Shown: positions 59,709 to 64,000 of the stretch, piece after piece
Position numbering within the stretch: the stretch's first letter is position 1
Layout: every line of letters starts with the position of its first letter
NCBI GenBank assembly: GCA_038025085.1
Contig: CM076147.1
Location: 27,567,001 to 27,631,000, forward strand
Direction of reading: 5' to 3'
DNA: 64,000 bases
DNA from: Tetragonia tetragonoides
Lineage: Eukaryota; Streptophyta; Magnoliopsida; Caryophyllales; Aizoaceae
Program-made: the position numbers and the translations under genes
Notes under the pieces: model-generated
The model's input: the letters and a program-made list of their open reading frames with translations, nothing else
What the model was told of the DNA's origin: nothing
Databases searched by the model: none

Positions 59709-62100
59709 CTGGTGAAATATCATAACTATGTAAGCCTTTGAAACAATCTCCCCATCATTTCCATTTTTGGAAGTCTGATCCGTGATAGGAGGAGAACATA
59801 TAAGCACAGTTTTTGAACAACTTTTTTTTCACCATTGTAACTGATCGTTTCCTTCGCGACATAATTGGTTCGACCCAACATCTTTGTTGAACTTCTTTTC
59901 TTCCTCAATTTCATTGATGGGCAAAGTAAGTTCAAAACACATTTAAAACATTCTTGAACATGAGGATTACGAAATCGTTAAACCTATCAAGTTGCTTAAG
60001 TGCTGGAGTTGACCTTTTAGTCTCAACATATTGTCTACAAGTGATAACACATTTGCTACCAAGTTTTCTACAATAGACTTATGTTCGTGTTCTTTCATTC
60101 TCACTTTTGGTATCCACTTCTTGTATCCACTTCTTGACCTGTACACTAACACAACTTATATGTATATTTCGCATCACGATTTCGCATCGTTACCTCTCCC
60201 ATCACAATTTTTGTTTTTTATTTTATTTTATCATTATGATTAATTAACGGTACATCGTTATATTTCGCGCACCAAAATTGTAAATCAACCAATACACTCG
60301 TAAAGAACTAGTTGTGGAATAAAAGGCACGACCATGAACAATATCACAAAAATTGTGAATCCCGTTTAGTGACTATAGCATTTTTTTGAGTATTGAAATT
60401 GAGCTCAAACCAATCAAAACTCATAAGTCATTCACAACCTTAATATTTATGTGTTGTGCAATTTTTAAATTGATCTAAATAGATACATTTAGATATATCA
60501 ATCTCATGCTTGAGTAGATGAAAAATAATCTAAATTTATAGTGTTTTTATACATTAATGAATATATTTAGTAAAATATTTTTTTTATCTAAACAAAGGAT
60601 GGTCACATGATTTCTCTAGCAAGATTGGTAACCTTTTGTCCGACCATCTATAAAGAATAAGAGATAACGATACAAACCTCCTTCTTATAAAAATATTATA
60701 TTCAAATCAAAATAAGTTGATCATCACTAAATTTAGTGGCCATTTGAAATGGTGGGATATAGACACCAATAAATGATTGTGGGTGGTACATTCAACATAT
60801 TAATATCGAAATATTGATTATTAGTCGAAATCAAAAGATGCCCAAGTAAGATTGATGTTTAAATTATTATCAGTTTTTATATCTTGATCATTTAAAACCA
60901 AAAACACATTGGTTTTTTCTTTCTCTTCTTTGTTGCAATTGTCTATTTCACATTTACTTGTATCCTAGATTCACTTGTTATTAGTATACAACTTGTATAT
61001 ATAACAATGCTAAACTGCCTAATAGTTGGAAAACATTAAATTTATCAATAAACTTTATTATTTACCTAGTACTTCTTAAAACAAAAAATTAGAAATAGAT
61101 GACATAACATTGAAATCCAATTCAAGTTTACTATGAAATGAAGCTAAAATTTCATATACTAGCATAATGTTGAAAATCAAAACTCAAATGCAACATAAAA
61201 TGTATTTTTACTTTATCAACCGTTAACCCCAAACATTGAACTACGTAACTTTTTTGAAACATTTCTTGTATACTACTACATTAATCTAAGGTGGTGATTC
61301 CTTCAAGTGTCTCAAATATCACGAATGGGTCTTAACTCGTCCAAATTGAAACCTAGTGTTTGGTTGAAGAAATCAAGCTCCCAAATTGATAGTCGAAATC
61401 CCTAAACTTTTATAGAATTGGTTTTTGAAACCCGCCATCCCCTTTCGCTTTTGTTCATCCCATTCCATGGATCAACATTTACTATATGTTGCTCTTTTCA
61501 ATCGCACCACCCACCACACCTACCACCGCCACACCACTCAAATAGAGCAAGATTTGCATTCCATGAGCCATATAATCAATCATTGGCTAAAGATCCGACT
61601 ATATGCAACGAGAGAGCTAAAAATAAAAAGAATTCACCAAAGAACATTGTAAGGAAAGCAACCCTATCTTGTGAGACGATAAAAATAGCTGCGCTTCCGA
61701 GCGACATTTGCTTGCTTCGGGCAAGAGGGGTGGAAACATTGAGGAGAAGGAAAAGGGGGAGGAAACATGAAAGAGCTGGACCAAGGATTAATAGAAATCA
61801 ATCAGACCGGGACGGATTTTAAACCTCAAACCCCTTTGGTTTGGTACCTAATTCTAAATCGATACCTAAAAATGAACCAAAACAAACCATTGCTTAGTCC
61901 TTACAATATCTGCACTTGGTGCATAAATTAGAAAGCTCATGAGGGGTAGATCCTTAGCTAATTCACACACCACAGATTGTCAGGTTCAAGCCCGGAGCAC
62001 TACAAAGACAGTTAACATCCGAGGCCTGACATATGATTGGGGGGGCGTGGCTAATCTAACACCAACACAACCAGCACAACTCAAGATGCGGGAACATATC
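59709..62100. other. Gene-free spacer
   Basis: This is AT-rich intergenic DNA. A 134-codon frame at 61418-61822 and an overlapping 75-codon frame show no family motif. A short tandem TATCCACTTCTTG lies at about 60110-60135. No RNA gene is supported. Confidence 0.5.
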
Positions 62101-62581
62101 TAATTGACAACCACACCCTTTTCACATTGAATTGTTGCTCGTCACCATTTTGCTGGCTCATCAGTGGAGAAGAATTCGCCAACCAACTATACGCATATAC
62201 ATAAACCATGTACAGATAACATGATAAGTTCATTCCCATTTGATTATATAAGCTTTGGCAAATTGGCACGACATCGTCAAAAAAATGCTTCATTCACACA
62301 GTCAAGGACAGCGTTAGGGTGCCACTCAAAAGGCATACCAGACAGCTAAACATTATCGACCACAATATGCCAAGTGCAATCTCTATTGCCTACGCGAAAT
62401 GCTACCTTAATAAATTTGCAAGAATTACAAGCAAATTTACATAATACATAATCTACTTATCATACACCAAATGTGCTACATTAAAATTTTGAATAACCAC
62501 AAGTATCATGTCAAAAAAATACAAACTCGACCAAACAGCTGGGCATGCATCCAAGGAAATGCTACCATTAGCAATTGTCCT
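62101..62581 (-). other. Presumed 3' UTR and flank of the RBM39-like gene
   Basis: This is AT-rich DNA downstream of the TGA at 62582. The polyadenylation site is not identified. Short frames here have no motif. Confidence 0.4.
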
Positions 62582-63694
62582 TCAAGCAGAGTCTCTAAAC
62601 TTGGCTTCATAATCTTGGGGTTGCTGCAGAAACAACCAAAATACAGTCCATCAATTAAATCTGCAAATGAGAACTTCGAAGATACAGACAGTAATAATAA
62701 ATGACTTTTGGACAGATTAAAAACTTAAATCAGATCATCACACACAAAAAAAAAGGTCCTCCTCTTAATCACAAACACTACTAAAACTATCCAGTTTCCT
62801 GCTTTATTTTTTTATACTGAGCCTGGCGTAAGAGGAAGAGAACATCTGGTTACCCATCTAATGTGTTCAAATAGAGAATTAACCACAATAAAGCAAGAGA
62901 GGATACCAGGTTAAATTGCCACATCCTTGAAAAAAAAATAAATTCAAAATCACGACTTGGGGGGTAGTCGATCTTCTCATAAAAATAAAAAATAAAAACC
63001 ACCAAGCCCTCGTTGTATGACTTGTATCAACTTCTAGAAATAATCCAAATTATCAAAGGTCTGTCAAACACTCGATCCTAGATATCCCATACCCTAAAAT
63101 TCTCGGTGCAGAAATTGAACTTGACCATCCTCTAGGCTAACTAGAATCAATATCTCACACATCCCTCAGCACACAGAAAGATTGCATGTTTGGCCTAGGT
63201 TCTAAAATTGAGTTCCTCCCTCAGGCTCACTGCCGCTTCTCCTTCACTTCGTCCATGAGTTTCTAAGAAACCAAATTGAGGCTAGAACTTGAAACAATTT
63301 TAAGTTCAAACTTTTAGCCCCCATTTTGGTTTCTGAGAAACTCATGGGAGAGGAAAAAGTGAACGGAGAGGAGGGATATGGAGGGGTGGGCCATGGGGGT
63401 GGGGGGACCCAAACTTCTAGAAACTAGGCCAAACAGAATCTAAGTCAACAAACTCGAGGTAAAATTGCTAGGGGTTCCTCAACAACACAAAAGAGGAACA
63501 CTATCACAAAAGACGTGAGTCACGTGACAACAGTGTACCACCAGAAATCATAATATATGTCACATCAAGAATGCATTACCATGAAAATAGCTGTAATCAA
63601 TCTGCGAGCAAACCATCTCATATGCATTCCAATTTGAGCACTCATTGCAGCTTCCTTATTGTCGAAACGTAGGTACACATGACCAGCACTGTGT
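62582..63694 (-). CDS. RBM39/CC1-like splicing factor, C-terminal exons (partial)
   Basis: The penultimate exon 63694-63580 encodes HSAGHVYLRFDNKEAAMSAQ and then WFARRLITAIFM. This is the second half of the C-terminal UHM/RRM of RBM39 (CAPER-alpha)-type splicing factors, where VYLRF is the RNP1-like strand. A 956-base intron with GTAATG donor and TCTGCAG acceptor leads to the last exon 62623-62582, which ends YEAKFRDSA and TGA. The phases join (one base, 38 codons, then in frame). Upstream exons lie beyond the right edge: 63695-64000 is intronic, with stops in all three frames I checked near the edge. The UHM binds tryptophan-containing ULM ligands of spliceosomal proteins such as U2AF or SF3B1. 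The same-strand neighbours are PTB and Alba genes. Confidence 0.82.
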
Positions 63695-64000
63695 CTGCAT
63701 GTCAGAAGAATCAATTGAGTAATAAACAGTTTAACTGATGAGCAAAAGGTAACAGACAGTTTCAATTACAATATCCATATTTCAAGCTGTACTATTATGT
63801 AGATATAGTAGAATGAACTTTCTATCGTAGAACAAATTGAGATGAAAATAACAGTCTATATACAGGGGGGGAACCAATTTCCAGAAAAACGGAGATCACT
63901 TGTGGCAAATTTTCAGGCTTTATTCCAAGGAAATGTCCCTGTCCCACTATAATGTCCTCTATATCTTGATTGGCCATTATATTTTCAATCTAGGGTCTTA

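Noticed and set aside
61418..61822. A 134-codon plus-strand frame
   Set aside because: Its composition is His- and Arg-rich without a domain. An overlapping frame is equally open, and no splice or promoter context supports it.
61920..62010. Possible tRNA or SINE head (GTCAGGTTCAAGCCCGGAG)
   Set aside because: A box-B-like word is present, but there is no convincing box A, cloverleaf or target duplication.

Overview
This 64 kb window is nuclear DNA from a flowering plant, most likely a eudicot. It is AT-rich, its genes are split by GT-AG introns, and it holds plant-type LTR retrotransposons, MITEs, tRNA-derived SINEs and Helitron-like ends. I cannot name the species from sequence alone.

Layout. 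Positions 1-1566 are a minisatellite of about 44 bp units with a higher-order repeat. Positions 2061-16456 form a nest. A small element with long inverted ends was entered by a Ty1/Copia retrotransposon (2788-16281, minus strand, TSD AAGTT). That Copia was in turn entered by a Ty3/Gypsy chromovirus of Tekay type (6531-14732, TSD CCACG). The inner Gypsy copy is internally inverted and lacks gag. Next come two MITEs (16.8-17.5 kb) and an array of Helitron-like termini (17.7-21.5 kb). A second copy of the same Tekay family follows on the minus strand (21550-32645). It still carries gag-pol remnants, an open RNase H-integrase-chromodomain frame, and an extra 340-codon ORF between the primer-binding site and gag.

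The right half is gene territory. Positions 35139-37296 encode cytosolic ribosomal protein uL3 (RPL3; 5 coding exons, 391 aa) behind a TATA box, site II motifs and telo-boxes. Three RNA-binding protein genes then lie head-to-tail on the minus strand: an Alba-domain RGG protein (39382-44803; 8 exons, 256 aa), a four-RRM polypyrimidine-tract-binding protein of the PTB3/hnRNP-L-like type (48282-56070; 14 coding exons including a 14-nt microexon, 445 aa), and the last two coding exons of an RBM39/CC1-like splicing factor that runs off the right edge. Their introns and spacers contain datable insertions: two SINE families with target duplications, Tourist- and Stowaway-like MITEs, and a polyadenylated retro-insertion with a roughly 17 bp duplication. 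One MITE sits beside its own empty site in a duplicated copy of its target.

How the parts fit: the four cellular genes all serve mRNA or ribosome function, but only RPL3 shows a recognisable promoter. I found no operon-like or defence system. The least expected observations are the extra ORF in the Tekay element, the inverted inner Tekay copy with intact target duplications, the PTB microexon and G-interrupted splice site, and the self-documenting MITE insertion. All exon borders were set by hand from splice signals and remembered family alignments, with no computation.
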